Source: Oerskovia paurometabola (GTDB lineage: Bacteria > Actinomycetota > Actinomycetes > Actinomycetales > Cellulomonadaceae). Taken from it: a stretch of DNA of 64,000 bases. Where the stretch lies: NCBI RefSeq assembly GCF_016907365.1, contig NZ_JAFBBV010000001.1, positions 3,286,001 to 3,350,000 of the forward strand, written 5' to 3'. The position numbers and the translations under genes are program-made. Under the pieces are notes generated by a model, which saw nothing but the letters and a program-made list of their open reading frames with translations, ran no database searches and was not told the origin of the DNA. Shown piece by piece: positions 28,424 to 37,440 of the stretch (position 1 is the stretch's first letter; every line of letters starts with the position of its first letter).

Positions 28424-29185
28424 ATGACAGCCAGCGCATTCCCCACCGGCACCGGCGCGACGAGCGCTGGTGGTCCCGCAGGCACACCCGCGCAGTCCGC
28501 GAACATCCTCGTCGTCGAGGACGAGCCGGCGATCGCCACGGCCATCGCCCAGCGCCTGAGCGCCGAGGGCTGGCGCGTCGAGGTCGCACGCGACGGGCTC
28601 TCGGGCGTCGAGGCCGCGACCCGCCTGCGACCCGACGTGATCGTGCTCGACGTGATGCTGCCGGGCATCGACGGCCTCGAGGTCACGCGCCGCATCCAGG
28701 CCGAGCAGCCCGTCCCCATCCTCATGCTGACGGCGCGCGACGACGAGACGGACATGCTCATCGGGCTCGGGGTCGGCGCCGACGACTACATGACCAAGCC
28801 GTTCTCGATGCGCGAGCTGGTCGCCCGGGTCAAGGCGCTCCTGCGGCGCGTCGACCGCGCGGCCCAGGCGGCGACGTCGACCCCCACGGACCCGCCCATG
28901 GTCGTGGGCGACGTCGTGATCGACCGCGCCCAGCGGCGCGTGCACCGCGCGGGCGAGGAGGTCCACCTGACCCCCACCGAGTTCGAGCTGCTCGTCATGC
29001 TGGCCAGCTCGCCCAAGACCGTCCTCACGCGCGAGCGTCTCCTCGCCGAGGTCTGGGACTGGGCCGACGCGAGCGGGACCCGCACGGTCGACTCCCACAT
29101 CAAGGCGCTGCGCCGCAAGCTCGGACCGGACCTGATCCGCACGGTCCACGGGGTCGGGTACGCGTTCGAGCCCCCGGTCGCGTGA
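28424..29185 (+). CDS. OmpR-family response regulator
   Basis: 253 residues: a receiver domain with the acidic pocket VEDE, phospho-acceptor aspartate at residue 76 in VIVLDVMLPG and the lysine of DDYMTKPF, then an OmpR/PhoB winged helix (about 165-250) with TRTVDSHIKALRRKL. A disordered Gly/Thr/Ala-rich stretch of 25 residues precedes the receiver. The start ATG at 28424 is chosen because the upstream extension lacks ribosome-site support. The stop overlaps the kinase start (GTGA), so regulator and kinase are coupled. Confidence 0.92.
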   Translation: MTASAFPTGTGATSAGGPAGTPAQSANILVVEDEPAIATAIAQRLSAEGWRVEVARDGLSGVEAATRLRPDVIVLDVMLPGIDGLEVTRRIQAEQPVPILMLTARDDETDMLIGLGVGADDYMTKPFSMRELVARVKALLRRVDRAAQAATSTPTDPPMVVGDVVIDRAQRRVHRAGEEVHLTPTEFELLVMLASSPKTVLTRERLLAEVWDWADASGTRTVDSHIKALRRKLGPDLIRTVHGVGYAFEPPVA

Positions 29186-30336
29186 CCTCCGGCCCCCGGA
29201 CCATCCGCCCCCACCTCCCGGACGTCCGGCCCCTCGACTCGTTCCGGTCGCTCAAGATCAAGCTCGGCGTGCTGGTCTTCGCGACCGTCACGCTCGCGGT
29301 CCTCATCACGTGGCTCGGGCAGCAGAACAAGCTCGGCCCGACCCGCACGTTCCCCCTCGCGATCGTGCTCTCGCTCCTGCTCACGCAGATCCTGGCGCGC
29401 GGCATGACCTCGCCCCTGCGCGAGATGACGGCGGCCGCGCAGTCCATGGCCGACGGCGACTACACCCGCCGCGTGCGCGCGACGAGCCGCGACGAGGTCG
29501 GCCAGCTCGCGGTCGCGTTCAACATCATGGCCGAGGACCTGGCGTCCTCGGACCAGATGCGGCGAGAGCTCATCGCGAACGTGTCGCACGAGCTGCGCAC
29601 CCCCATCGCGGCGCTCCAGGCCCAGCTCGAGAACGTCGTCGACGGCGTGAGCGAGGCGAACCCGGCGACCATGGAGATGGCGCTCGCCCAGACCGAGCGC
29701 CTGACCCGCCTCGTGACGTACCTCCTGGACCTGTCCCGGATCGAGGCGGGTGCCGCGGCCCTCAACTTCCAGGACATCCCGCTCGGTGACTTCCTGGAGG
29801 AGAACGCCGACGCCGTCTCGATGGTCGAGGCCGGCAAGCAGCTCCAGTACGTGGTCGACGTGACCCCCGAGGACCTGACGCTGCCCGCGGACCCCGAGCG
29901 GTTGCGCCAGATCATCACCAACCTGCTCCAGAACGCGATCCGGCACTCGCCCCAGAACGGCGAGATCCGCCTCGAGGCCTACCCCGTGGACGACGACGTG
30001 GTGATCGAGGTCATCGACCAGGGACCGGGCATCGCGAAGAAGGACCGCGAGCGGATCTTCGAGCGCTTCGCGCGGGGCAACGCCCCCTCGCAGGGCCACT
30101 CGTCGACCGGGGGGACCGGGATCGGGCTCGCGATCGTCCGCTGGGCGGTCGACCTGCACGGCGGCCGCATCGAGGTCGCGGACTCCCTGCAGGGCGCGAC
30201 CATGCGACTGACCTTCCCGGCCCGTCCTCAGCCCCACACGACGGGGCTGCCGGACGACCTTCCGGAGATCCTGGGACATCCCGGGACACCTCGGCCGACC
30301 GGCCAGGAAGGGCGCTCTGCGGACGACTCAGAGTGA
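29182..30336 (+). CDS. Sensor histidine kinase without extracellular domain
   Basis: 384 residues. Two membrane helices (about 28-46 and 57-73) are joined by only about ten residues, so there is no extracellular sensor. A HAMP domain (about 74-125), the phospho-acceptor histidine 136 in NVSHELRTP and a HATPase domain with N box TNLLQNAIRHS, G1 DQGPGIA and G2 GGTGIGLAIV complete the kinase. This layout is found in intramembrane-sensing kinases that react to envelope stress or to a partner protein. The nearby CNNM genes and kgd are possible but unproven targets. Confidence 0.9.
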   Translation: MTSGPRTIRPHLPDVRPLDSFRSLKIKLGVLVFATVTLAVLITWLGQQNKLGPTRTFPLAIVLSLLLTQILARGMTSPLREMTAAAQSMADGDYTRRVRATSRDEVGQLAVAFNIMAEDLASSDQMRRELIANVSHELRTPIAALQAQLENVVDGVSEANPATMEMALAQTERLTRLVTYLLDLSRIEAGAAALNFQDIPLGDFLEENADAVSMVEAGKQLQYVVDVTPEDLTLPADPERLRQIITNLLQNAIRHSPQNGEIRLEAYPVDDDVVIEVIDQGPGIAKKDRERIFERFARGNAPSQGHSSTGGTGIGLAIVRWAVDLHGGRIEVADSLQGATMRLTFPARPQPHTTGLPDDLPEILGHPGTPRPTGQEGRSADDSE

Positions 30337-30386
30337 GATCTTCGTCACACTCGGTGGCGCCCATACCCGGGGATGGTCTAAACGAC

Positions 30387-30546
30387 CTGACCTTTGGTCA
30401 GCGAACAGGTCGCTGTTGCCCCCCTGTTTGCCTCTGGCAGACGTCCCGTGAAGAACCGGCCGACACCCTGCACATTTCCGCCGACCAGGGCCTCGGCGAG
30501 CGGGTGGGAGGGCCTAGGCTTGACGGGTCCGGTTCCGGACTAGGTA
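30387..30546 (+). promoter_or_regulatory. kgd upstream region with two dyads and weak promoter
   Basis: The 255-bp gap before kgd contains the dyad CTGACCTTTGGTCAG (30387-30401) and the dyad GTCCGGTTCCGGAC (30527-30540). The second sits exactly between TTGACG (30520-30525) and TAGGTA (30541-30546). With a 15-bp spacer this is a suboptimal promoter whose spacer is a palindrome, the layout of a site where a bound protein blocks or realigns polymerase. No other coding feature is seen in the gap. Confidence 0.4.
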
Positions 30547-30591
30547 CCCGATATCCAGTGACGATCAGTGGTGAAAGTGGGCGATCCTCGC

Positions 30592-33500
30592 GTGTCCCCG
30601 AAGGCTGAGTCAGAGTCGATCAGCGCAGCAAGTTCTGTGTTCGGCGCCAACGAATGGCTCGTCGACGAGCTCTACGAGCAATACCTCAAGGACAAGAACG
30701 CGGTCGACCCCGCGTGGTGGGAGTTCTTCGCGGACTACCGTCCCGGGGACAAGGCGAGCGAGGTGAACGGGAGCAGCACGCCTGCCGCCCCCGCCGCCCC
30801 CGTCGCCGGGACCACGACGCAGCCCGTCGCGACCCCGGCCCCCGCGGTCCAGATCCCGGCGAACGCACCGGCAACGCCGCCGGCCCGTACGGCCGCCGTC
30901 CCCGCGACCGACGGCTCGGCCGCCGGCGAGTCGGCGCAGCGCCCCAAGTCCCCCGTGGTCCCCGCCGACCCGACCGTCAACGCCGCGATCGCGGCCGTGA
31001 AGGCCAACCGCCCGGTCGCGACCGCACAGCCGGCGACGGCCCCGTACGCCGCGGTCGCCGCAGCGAAGTCGAAGTCCGACACGCCCGACGCCGCGGACGA
31101 CGTCCAGAAGCTGCGCGGCCCCGCCGCGCGCGTCGTCGTGAACATGGAGGCGAGCCTCGAGGTCCCCACGGCGACCTCCGTGCGCGCCGTGCCGGCCAAG
31201 CTCATGGTCGACAACCGCATCGTGATCAACAACCACCTCGCCCGTGGGCGCGGCGGCAAGATCTCGTTCACGCACCTCATCGGGTACGCGCTCGTCGAGG
31301 CCCTCGGCGAGATGCCGGCCATGAACGCGAGCTACACGCAGCTCGACGGCAAGCCTGCGGTGAACAACCCGGCGCACGTCAACTTCGGTCTCGCGATCGA
31401 CCTCGCCAAGCCGGACGGCACCCGCCAGCTCCTCGTGCCGAGCGTCAAGAAGGCCGAGCAGATGGACTTCGCCCAGTTCTGGGCGGCCTACGAGGACCTG
31501 GTCCGCCGGGCTCGTGGCAACAAGCTCACGGTCGACGACTTCGCCGGCACCACGATCTCGCTCACCAACCCCGGTGGCATCGGCACCGTGCACTCGGTCC
31601 CGCGCCTCATGCAGGGCCAGGGCACGATCATCGGCGTCGGCGCCATGGACTACCCCGCGGAGTTCGCGGGCGCCTCGGTCGAGCAGCTCGCGCGCCTCGG
31701 CGTCTCGAAGGTCCTGACGATCACGTCGACCTACGACCACCGCATCATCCAGGGCGCCCAGTCCGGCGAGTTCCTGCGCATCCTCGGCACCAAGCTGATC
31801 GGTGAGGACGGGTTCTACGACCGCGTCTTCGCTGCGCTGCGCATCCCCTACGAGCCGGTCCGCTGGACCCGCGACAACACGACGGACGCCGAGATCGAGG
31901 CCGCCAAGCCCGCCAAGATCGCCGAGCTCATCCACTCGTTCCGCTCGCGCGGCCACCTCATGGCGGACACCGACCCGCTCGCCTACCGCCAGCGCAAGCA
32001 CCCGGACCTCGACGTCCAGACCCACGACCTCACGCTGTGGGACCTGGACCGCACCTTCCCCACGGGCGGGTTCGGCGGCAAGACCAAGTCGACGCTGCGC
32101 GACATCCTCGGCCTGCTGCGCGACTCGTACTGCCGCTCGATCGGCATCGAGTACATGCACCTCGCGGACCGCGCCCAGCGCCGCTGGCTCCAGGAACGCC
32201 TCGAGTCCGGGTACGCCCGCACCCCGCGCGAGGACCAGCTGCGGATCCTGCGCCGCCTGAACTCCGCAGAGGCCTTCGAGACCTTCCTGCAGACCAAGTT
32301 CGTCGGCCAGAAGCGCTTCTCGCTCGAGGGTGGCGAGTCCGTCATCCCGCTGCTCGACGCGGTGCTGTCCAAGGCGGCCGACGGCGGCCTCGACGAGGTC
32401 TGCATCGGCATGGCGCACCGTGGCCGCCTCAACGTCCTCGCGAACATCGCGGGCAAGAGCTACGCGCAGATCTTCGCGGAGTTCGAGGGCAACCAGGACC
32501 CCAAGAGCGTCCAGGGCTCGGGCGACGTCAAGTACCACCTCGGCACCGAGGGCACGTTCTCGGCCGAGTCGGGTGCGCAGACGCGCGTCTACCTCGCGGC
32601 CAACCCCTCGCACCTCGAGGCGGTCGACCCGGTGCTCGAGGGCATCGTGCGCGCCAAGCAGGACCGCATCGACCTGGGCGGCGACGGGTTCTCCGTCCTG
32701 CCGATCCTCATCCACGGCGACGCGGCCTTCGCGGGCCAGGGCGTGGTCCCCGAGGTCCTGAACCTCGCGCAGCTGCGCGGGTACCGCACGGGCGGAACGA
32801 TCCACGTCATCATCAACAACCAGGTCGGCTTCACCACGGGCCCGTCCTCGTCGCGCTCGACGCTCTACTCGACCGACGTCGCCAAGGGCTACCAGGTCCC
32901 GATCTTCCACGTGAACGGTGACGACCCGGAGGCGTGCGTGCGCGTCGCCGAGCTCGCCTTCGCGTTCCGCGAGCAGTTCGACCGCGACGTGATCATCGAC
33001 ATGATCTGCTACCGCCGCCGCGGGCACAACGAGGGCGACGACCCCTCGATGACGCAGCCGCTCATGTACAACCTGATCGAGGCCAAGCGCTCGGTGCGCA
33101 AGCTCTACACCGAGAACCTCGTCGCACGCGGCGACATCACGCTCGAGGAGGCCGAGCACGTCCTGCAGGACTACCAGGCCCAGCTCGAGCGCGTCTTCAC
33201 CGAGACCAAGGAGGGCGGCTTCACCCCGTCGCCCGCGACCGAGCCCGTCGCGGGCCTGGAGCGTCCTGAGTCCCAGCGTGAGGACGCCGGCACGATGGTC
33301 GGGTGGAAGACCGCGATCGACCAGTCGATCATCGAGCGCGTGGGTCAGGTGCACGTCTCGCCGCCCGAGGGCTTCACGGTCCACCCCAAGCTGGCTCAGC
33401 TCCTCGAGAAGCGCAACCAGATGTCCGCCAACGGCGGCATCGACTGGGGCTACGGCGAGCTGCTCGCCTTCGGCTCGCTGCTCGTGGAGGGCACGCCCGT

Positions 33501-34452
33501 GCGCCTCGCCGGGCAGGACTCGCGTCGCGGCACGTTCGTGCAGCGCCACGCCGTCCTGCACGACCGCGAGACGGGTGCCGAGTGGACCCCGCTGCTGTAC
33601 CTGTCGGCGGACCAGGCGAAGTTCTGGGTCTACGACTCCTCGCTGAGCGAGTACGCGGCCCTCGGCTTCGAGTACGGCTACTCGGTCGAGCGTCCTGACG
33701 CCCTGGTGCTGTGGGAGGCGCAGTTCGGCGACTTCGTCAACGGCGCACAGACCGTCATCGACGAGTTCATCTCCTCGGCCGAGCAGAAGTGGGGCCAGAA
33801 CTCCTCGGTCGTCATGCTGCTGCCGCACGGCTACGAGGGGCAGGGGCCGGACCACTCGTCGGCGCGTATCGAGCGCTTCCTGCAGATGTGCGCCGAGAAC
33901 AACCTCACGGTCGCGCAGCCCTCCACGCCGGCGTCGTACTTCCACCTGCTGCGTCAGCAGGCGTACGCCCGCCCGCGTCGTCCGCTCGTGGTGTTCACGC
34001 CCAAGCAGCTGCTGCGTCTCAAGGCGGCCGCGTCCGGGGTCGAGGACTTCACGACCGGCACGTTCCAGCCGGTGCTCGGGGACCCGACGGCGAACCCCGC
34101 GTCCGTGGACCGCGTCCTGCTCTGCACGGGCCGCGTCTACTACGACCTGGTCGCCGAGCGCGCCAAGCGTGGGGACGACAAGACGGCCATCGTCCGCCTC
34201 GAGCAGCTCTACCCGCTCGACGTGGACGGCATCCGCCGGGAGCTCGCCAAGTACGCGGGCGCCGAGGTCGTGTGGGTCCAGGACGAGCCGGAGAACCAGG
34301 GTGCGTGGTCGTTCGTCCACGTGAACCTGCCCGAGGACCTGCCTCGCGTCCGGGTCGTCTCACGCCCCGCGTCGGCCTCGACCGCTGCCGGTACGGCCAA
34401 GAAGCACCAGGCACAGCAGGCCGTCCTCCTCGAGCAGGCGTTCGCCCGCTGA
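30592..34452 (+). CDS. kgd: Multifunctional 2-oxoglutarate dehydrogenase E1/E2-like enzyme
   Basis: Thiamine-dependent 2-oxoglutarate decarboxylase/dehydrogenase of the actinobacterial fused type (KGD/OdhA, SucA), a TCA-cycle enzyme. 1286 residues: an N-terminal segment with NEWLVDELYEQYL; an Ala/Pro linker; an E2-like acyltransferase domain without lipoyl domain, ending in the catalytic DHRIIQGA (about 382-389); and the E1 domain with AHRGRLNVL, thiamine site GHNEGDDPS and the C-terminal transketolase part. In mycobacteria and corynebacteria GarA/OdhI inhibits it. The GTG at 30592 is used; in-frame GTGs at 30568 and 30571 add only eight residues and cannot be excluded. A strong terminator follows. 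Confidence 0.96.
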   Translation: MSPKAESESISAASSVFGANEWLVDELYEQYLKDKNAVDPAWWEFFADYRPGDKASEVNGSSTPAAPAAPVAGTTTQPVATPAPAVQIPANAPATPPARTAAVPATDGSAAGESAQRPKSPVVPADPTVNAAIAAVKANRPVATAQPATAPYAAVAAAKSKSDTPDAADDVQKLRGPAARVVVNMEASLEVPTATSVRAVPAKLMVDNRIVINNHLARGRGGKISFTHLIGYALVEALGEMPAMNASYTQLDGKPAVNNPAHVNFGLAIDLAKPDGTRQLLVPSVKKAEQMDFAQFWAAYEDLVRRARGNKLTVDDFAGTTISLTNPGGIGTVHSVPRLMQGQGTIIGVGAMDYPAEFAGASVEQLARLGVSKVLTITSTYDHRIIQGAQSGEFLRILGTKLIGEDGFYDRVFAALRIPYEPVRWTRDNTTDAEIEAAKPAKIAELIHSFRSRGHLMADTDPLAYRQRKHPDLDVQTHDLTLWDLDRTFPTGGFGGKTKSTLRDILGLLRDSYCRSIGIEYMHLADRAQRRWLQERLESGYARTPREDQLRILRRLNSAEAFETFLQTKFVGQKRFSLEGGESVIPLLDAVLSKAADGGLDEVCIGMAHRGRLNVLANIAGKSYAQIFAEFEGNQDPKSVQGSGDVKYHLGTEGTFSAESGAQTRVYLAANPSHLEAVDPVLEGIVRAKQDRIDLGGDGFSVLPILIHGDAAFAGQGVVPEVLNLAQLRGYRTGGTIHVIINNQVGFTTGPSSSRSTLYSTDVAKGYQVPIFHVNGDDPEACVRVAELAFAFREQFDRDVIIDMICYRRRGHNEGDDPSMTQPLMYNLIEAKRSVRKLYTENLVARGDITLEEAEHVLQDYQAQLERVFTETKEGGFTPSPATEPVAGLERPESQREDAGTMVGWKTAIDQSIIERVGQVHVSPPEGFTVHPKLAQLLEKRNQMSANGGIDWGYGELLAFGSLLVEGTPVRLAGQDSRRGTFVQRHAVLHDRETGAEWTPLLYLSADQAKFWVYDSSLSEYAALGFEYGYSVERPDALVLWEAQFGDFVNGAQTVIDEFISSAEQKWGQNSSVVMLLPHGYEGQGPDHSSARIERFLQMCAENNLTVAQPSTPASYFHLLRQQAYARPRRPLVVFTPKQLLRLKAAASGVEDFTTGTFQPVLGDPTANPASVDRVLLCTGRVYYDLVAERAKRGDDKTAIVRLEQLYPLDVDGIRRELAKYAGAEVVWVQDEPENQGAWSFVHVNLPEDLPRVRVVSRPASASTAAGTAKKHQAQQAVLLEQAFAR

Positions 34453-34483
34453 GCAGGACCCGCACGCTGAGCCCCTGAGGGCT

Positions 34484-34526
34484 ACGACGAAGGCCGCCTC
34501 CCTAGACGGGAGGCGGCCTTCGTCGT
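34484..34526. terminator. Strong convergent terminator after kgd
   Basis: A perfect 19-bp stem with a 5-base loop (TAGAC) lies 31 bases after the kgd stop and 13 bases before the stop of the convergent aldo/keto reductase gene. It should end both transcripts. Confidence 0.85.
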
Positions 34527-34539
34527 GCGCGCGGGAGGT

Positions 34540-35535
34540 CTACCAGCGGCCGTGGACCTGCTCGCGCAGGTAGCGGTCGTAGATCTCCCGGACGCCCGAC
34601 GCGAAGAGGGGGCCGAGCACCTCCGCGGAGCCGGCCTCGGCGTTGGCGCGGGCCTGGTCGACGTTGCGGGCCCCCGGGATCACGGTCGAGACACCGGGCT
34701 GCTGCCAGATCCAGGCGATCGCGGCCTGGGCCGGGGTCACGTCGGGTCCGAGCACGTCGTGCACGAGCGCGGTGAACTCCCCCGCCGCGGTGAGGCCGGT
34801 CGCGAAGTCGACCCCGGAGAAGGTCTCGCCGACGTCGAACGCGGAGCCGTCGCGGTTGAAGCTCCGGTGGTCGTTCTCGGCGAACGTCGTCTCGCGCGTG
34901 TACTTCCCGGACAGCAGGCCCGACGCCAGCGGGACGCGGGCGATGATCCCCACCCCTGCCTCGGAGGCCGCGGGGAGCACCTCGTCGAGGGGCTTGAGCC
35001 GGAACGCGTTGAGGATGATCTGGACCGTCGCGACGCCGGGGCGCGCGATGGCCGCGAGCGCCTCGTCGACGGTCTCGACGCTCACGCCGTAGGCCGCGAC
35101 GGCCCCCTCGGCCACGAGCGTGTCGAGCGCGTCGTACACCTCGTCGTCGTCGACGACCGACGACGGCGGGCAGTGGAGCTGGACGAGGTCGAGCCGGTCG
35201 GTGCGGAGGTTGCGGCGCGAACGGTCCGTCCACTCGCGGAAGTTCGCGAGCGTGTAGCTCGCGGGCTCCTGCGGGGCTCGTCGGCCCATCTTGGTCGCGA
35301 CCGTGATGCCTGCGCCGGGGTTGTCCGCGAGGTAGGACCCGATGATCTCCTCGCTGCGGCCGTCGCCGTAGACGTCGGCGGTGTCGAAGAACGTCACGCC
35401 CGACTCGGCCGAGGCGTCGAGCACGGCGCGGGCGTCGGCCTCGCTGACCTCACCCCAGTCCGCCCCGAGCTGCCAGGTGCCGAGCCCGACGACCGAGACC
35501 AGTCGTCCGGTGCGTCCGAGCACTCGTCGTTCCAT
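34540..35535 (-). CDS. Aldo/keto reductase
   Basis: NADPH-dependent oxidoreductase of the AKR superfamily, 331 residues in an (alpha/beta)8 barrel. The catalytic tetrad is visible: Asp and Tyr in FFDTADVYGDG (about 51-60), Lys in VATKMG (about 80) and His in VQLHCPP (about 119). The NADP phosphate-binding segment near the end (STVIPGARNVDQARAN) is normal. Family members act on varied aldehydes and ketones; the substrate is unknown. It is divergent from the epimerase gene with about 148 bp between the starts. Confidence 0.93.
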   Translation of the reverse strand: MERRVLGRTGRLVSVVGLGTWQLGADWGEVSEADARAVLDASAESGVTFFDTADVYGDGRSEEIIGSYLADNPGAGITVATKMGRRAPQEPASYTLANFREWTDRSRRNLRTDRLDLVQLHCPPSSVVDDDEVYDALDTLVAEGAVAAYGVSVETVDEALAAIARPGVATVQIILNAFRLKPLDEVLPAASEAGVGIIARVPLASGLLSGKYTRETTFAENDHRSFNRDGSAFDVGETFSGVDFATGLTAAGEFTALVHDVLGPDVTPAQAAIAWIWQQPGVSTVIPGARNVDQARANAEAGSAEVLGPLFASGVREIYDRYLREQVHGRW

Positions 35536-35683
35536 GTGTTCCTCCTCGTCCTGCGGGTGGTGCTCCCGCTCCCGGAAGGACCGGGTACGGTGCGTCGCTG
35601 GGCCGTGCCCCCGAGAGGGTGGCGCAACCGGGTTCTACTGTCCCTGCTCGACGGGCGTTCCGCACCCAGTAACGTGTGTGATC

Positions 35684-36598
35684 GTGAACATCCACCCGCC
35701 CTCCGGTTCCCAGATCCACATCGAGCACGGTGACCACCGTGCCACGCTCACGGAGGTCGGTGCGACCGTCCGGACGTACTCGGTCGCCGGGCGGGACGTC
35801 TTCACCCCTTTCGGCGAGGACGAGATCGCCCCCGCGTCGCACGGGGCCGTGCTGCTGCCCTGGCCCAACCGCCTGCGCGACGGGCAGTACACGTTCGACG
35901 GGATCGAGCACCAGCTCCCGGTCACCGAGGTGCCGCGGAGCACTGCCATCCACGGCCTGGTGTGCTGGGAGCGCTGGGACGTCGTCGAGCAGTCCCCCTC
36001 GGCCGTGACCTTCGAGCTGCACCTCGTCCCCACGCCCGGCTACCCGTTCGCCCTCGTGGCCCGCGTCACGTACGCGCTGAGCGACGCGGGGCTGCGCGTC
36101 ACGGCCCGCACGACGAACGTGGGCACGACCGACGCACCCTACGGCGTCGGGTTCCACCCGTGGCTGTCCCCGGGCGACGCATCGGTCGACGAGTGCACGC
36201 TGCGCCTCGACGCGCGCACGCGCGTCACCACGGACGAACGGCTGCTGCCGACGGGCACCGAGCCCGCGGCGGGCGACTACGACCTGCGTGAGCCCCGCCT
36301 GCTCGCGGGCATCGACCTCGACGACGCGTACGTCGACGTCCTGCGGGACGAGGACGACCTGTCCTGGATGCGCCTGGCCGCTCCCGACGGCCGCACGGCA
36401 GCGGTGTGGATGGACCCCTCGATGGGCACGTGGCAGGTGTGCACCGGCGACCACGTCTCGGCGGCCGGGTACCGGCGCACGGGGGTCGCGGCCGAGCCCA
36501 TGAGCTGCGTCGCGGACGCGTTCCGGACGGGCGAGCGCCTCGTCCGGCTCGCCCCCGGGGCCTCGCACGAGGCCGTGTGGGGTGCGACGCTCCTCTGA
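35684..36598 (+). CDS. Aldose 1-epimerase family protein
   Basis: Interconverts alpha and beta anomers of hexoses (galactose mutarotase fold), 304 residues. The catalytic histidine is probably in GVGFHPWLS and the glutamate in GVAAEPMSC, with the substrate histidine in AIHGLVCWERW. It belongs to the actinobacterial GalM-like branch, not close to E. coli GalM in length (346). The GTG at 35684 follows another GTG two codons earlier; neither has a good ribosome site. The SGNH-like gene follows 88 bases later and may be co-transcribed. Confidence 0.88.
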   Translation: MNIHPPSGSQIHIEHGDHRATLTEVGATVRTYSVAGRDVFTPFGEDEIAPASHGAVLLPWPNRLRDGQYTFDGIEHQLPVTEVPRSTAIHGLVCWERWDVVEQSPSAVTFELHLVPTPGYPFALVARVTYALSDAGLRVTARTTNVGTTDAPYGVGFHPWLSPGDASVDECTLRLDARTRVTTDERLLPTGTEPAAGDYDLREPRLLAGIDLDDAYVDVLRDEDDLSWMRLAAPDGRTAAVWMDPSMGTWQVCTGDHVSAAGYRRTGVAAEPMSCVADAFRTGERLVRLAPGASHEAVWGATLL

Positions 36599-36686
36599 CG
36601 CGATGCCGCCCGACCGGCCGGACATCCCGCACGGGAGCCCGGTCGTGACAGACAATGGTGCGCGAGCGAACGAGGAGCACATCACC

Positions 36687-37292
36687 GTGGGAGAACCTGA
36701 AGTACGGATCTGCGTGGTCGGCGACGAGCTGAGCGCGGGCGTCGGCGACGCCAAGGGCCTCGGCTGGGCCGGGCGCGTGGTCGCGCGCACCCGTTTCCCG
36801 GGGACGGCGATGATCTTTCCTCTCGCGATCCCGGGCGAGACGACGACGGCGATGAGCCAGCGCTGGGACGCCGAGACGACCAGGCGTTTCGACCACGACC
36901 CCGAGGCCGACAACCGGCTCGTCCTCGCCCTGGGCCGTCACGACCTCGACGCGGGCCTGTCGGTCGCGCGGTCGCGCCTGAACCTGGCGAACGTCCTGGA
37001 CGTGGCCGAGCACCGTCGTCTGCCGACGTTCGTCGTCGGCCCGCCGCCGGGCCGTCCCGAGGACAACGACCGGGTCGCCGAGCTCTCGGCGGCCTTCGCG
37101 GACGTGGCCAACCGGCGGCGCGTCCCGTACGTCGACACGTTCACGCCCCTGGTCACGCACGAGCAGTGGCTCGCGGACCTCGCGACGAGCGGCGGCGGGT
37201 ACCCGGGCCAGGCGGGTTACGGCCTCATGGCCTGGCTCGTCCTGCACACGGGCTGGCACGCGTGGCTCGGCCTGCCCGACGACGTCACGTAG
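36687..37292 (+). CDS. SGNH/GDSL-like protein lacking catalytic residues
   Basis: About 201 residues with the SGNH-hydrolase layout but altered blocks. Block I reads VVGDELSAGVGD, with Glu where the nucleophilic serine stands (GDS). Block III reads LGRHDLDAG instead of GxND. Block V reads GGGYPGQAGY with neither the Asp nor the His of DxxHP. Without all three catalytic residues an esterase activity is unlikely; it may bind a ligand or a partner. The start is the GTG at 36687 with AGGAG ten bases upstream; an earlier GTG with GGGAG would add 14 residues. It ends against a long hairpin. Confidence 0.75.
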   Translation: MGEPEVRICVVGDELSAGVGDAKGLGWAGRVVARTRFPGTAMIFPLAIPGETTTAMSQRWDAETTRRFDHDPEADNRLVLALGRHDLDAGLSVARSRLNLANVLDVAEHRRLPTFVVGPPPGRPEDNDRVAELSAAFADVANRRRVPYVDTFTPLVTHEQWLADLATSGGGYPGQAGYGLMAWLVLHTGWHAWLGLPDDVT

Positions 37293-37361
37293 GCCGGGCG
37301 TCCGGCCCGCCGAGGGCGACGCTCCCGCCCGCCGAGGGTGACCGGACCGGGCTGATGCGAC

Positions 37362-37410
37362 GACAGCGGCCTGCGGCCGCCCCGTGCAGGGGCGACCGCA
37401 GGCCGCTGTC
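37362..37410. terminator. Long convergent terminator
   Basis: Arms of 15 bases (GACAGCGGCCTGCGG and its complement) enclose a second perfect 5-bp stem GCCCC/GGGGC with loop GTGCA. It lies between the SGNH-like gene (+) and the DUF4097 gene (-), 30 bases before the latter's stop. Confidence 0.8.
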
Positions 37411-37440
37411 ACGTCTCCGGGCGCAGGCCGCCCGGTGTCG

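Noticed and set aside
30610..34320. 1236-codon open frame opposite kgd
   Set aside because: Exactly antisense to a certain gene; composition (Val/Leu/Arg/Asp/Gly) reflects reversed third-position GC, no ribosome site or domain.
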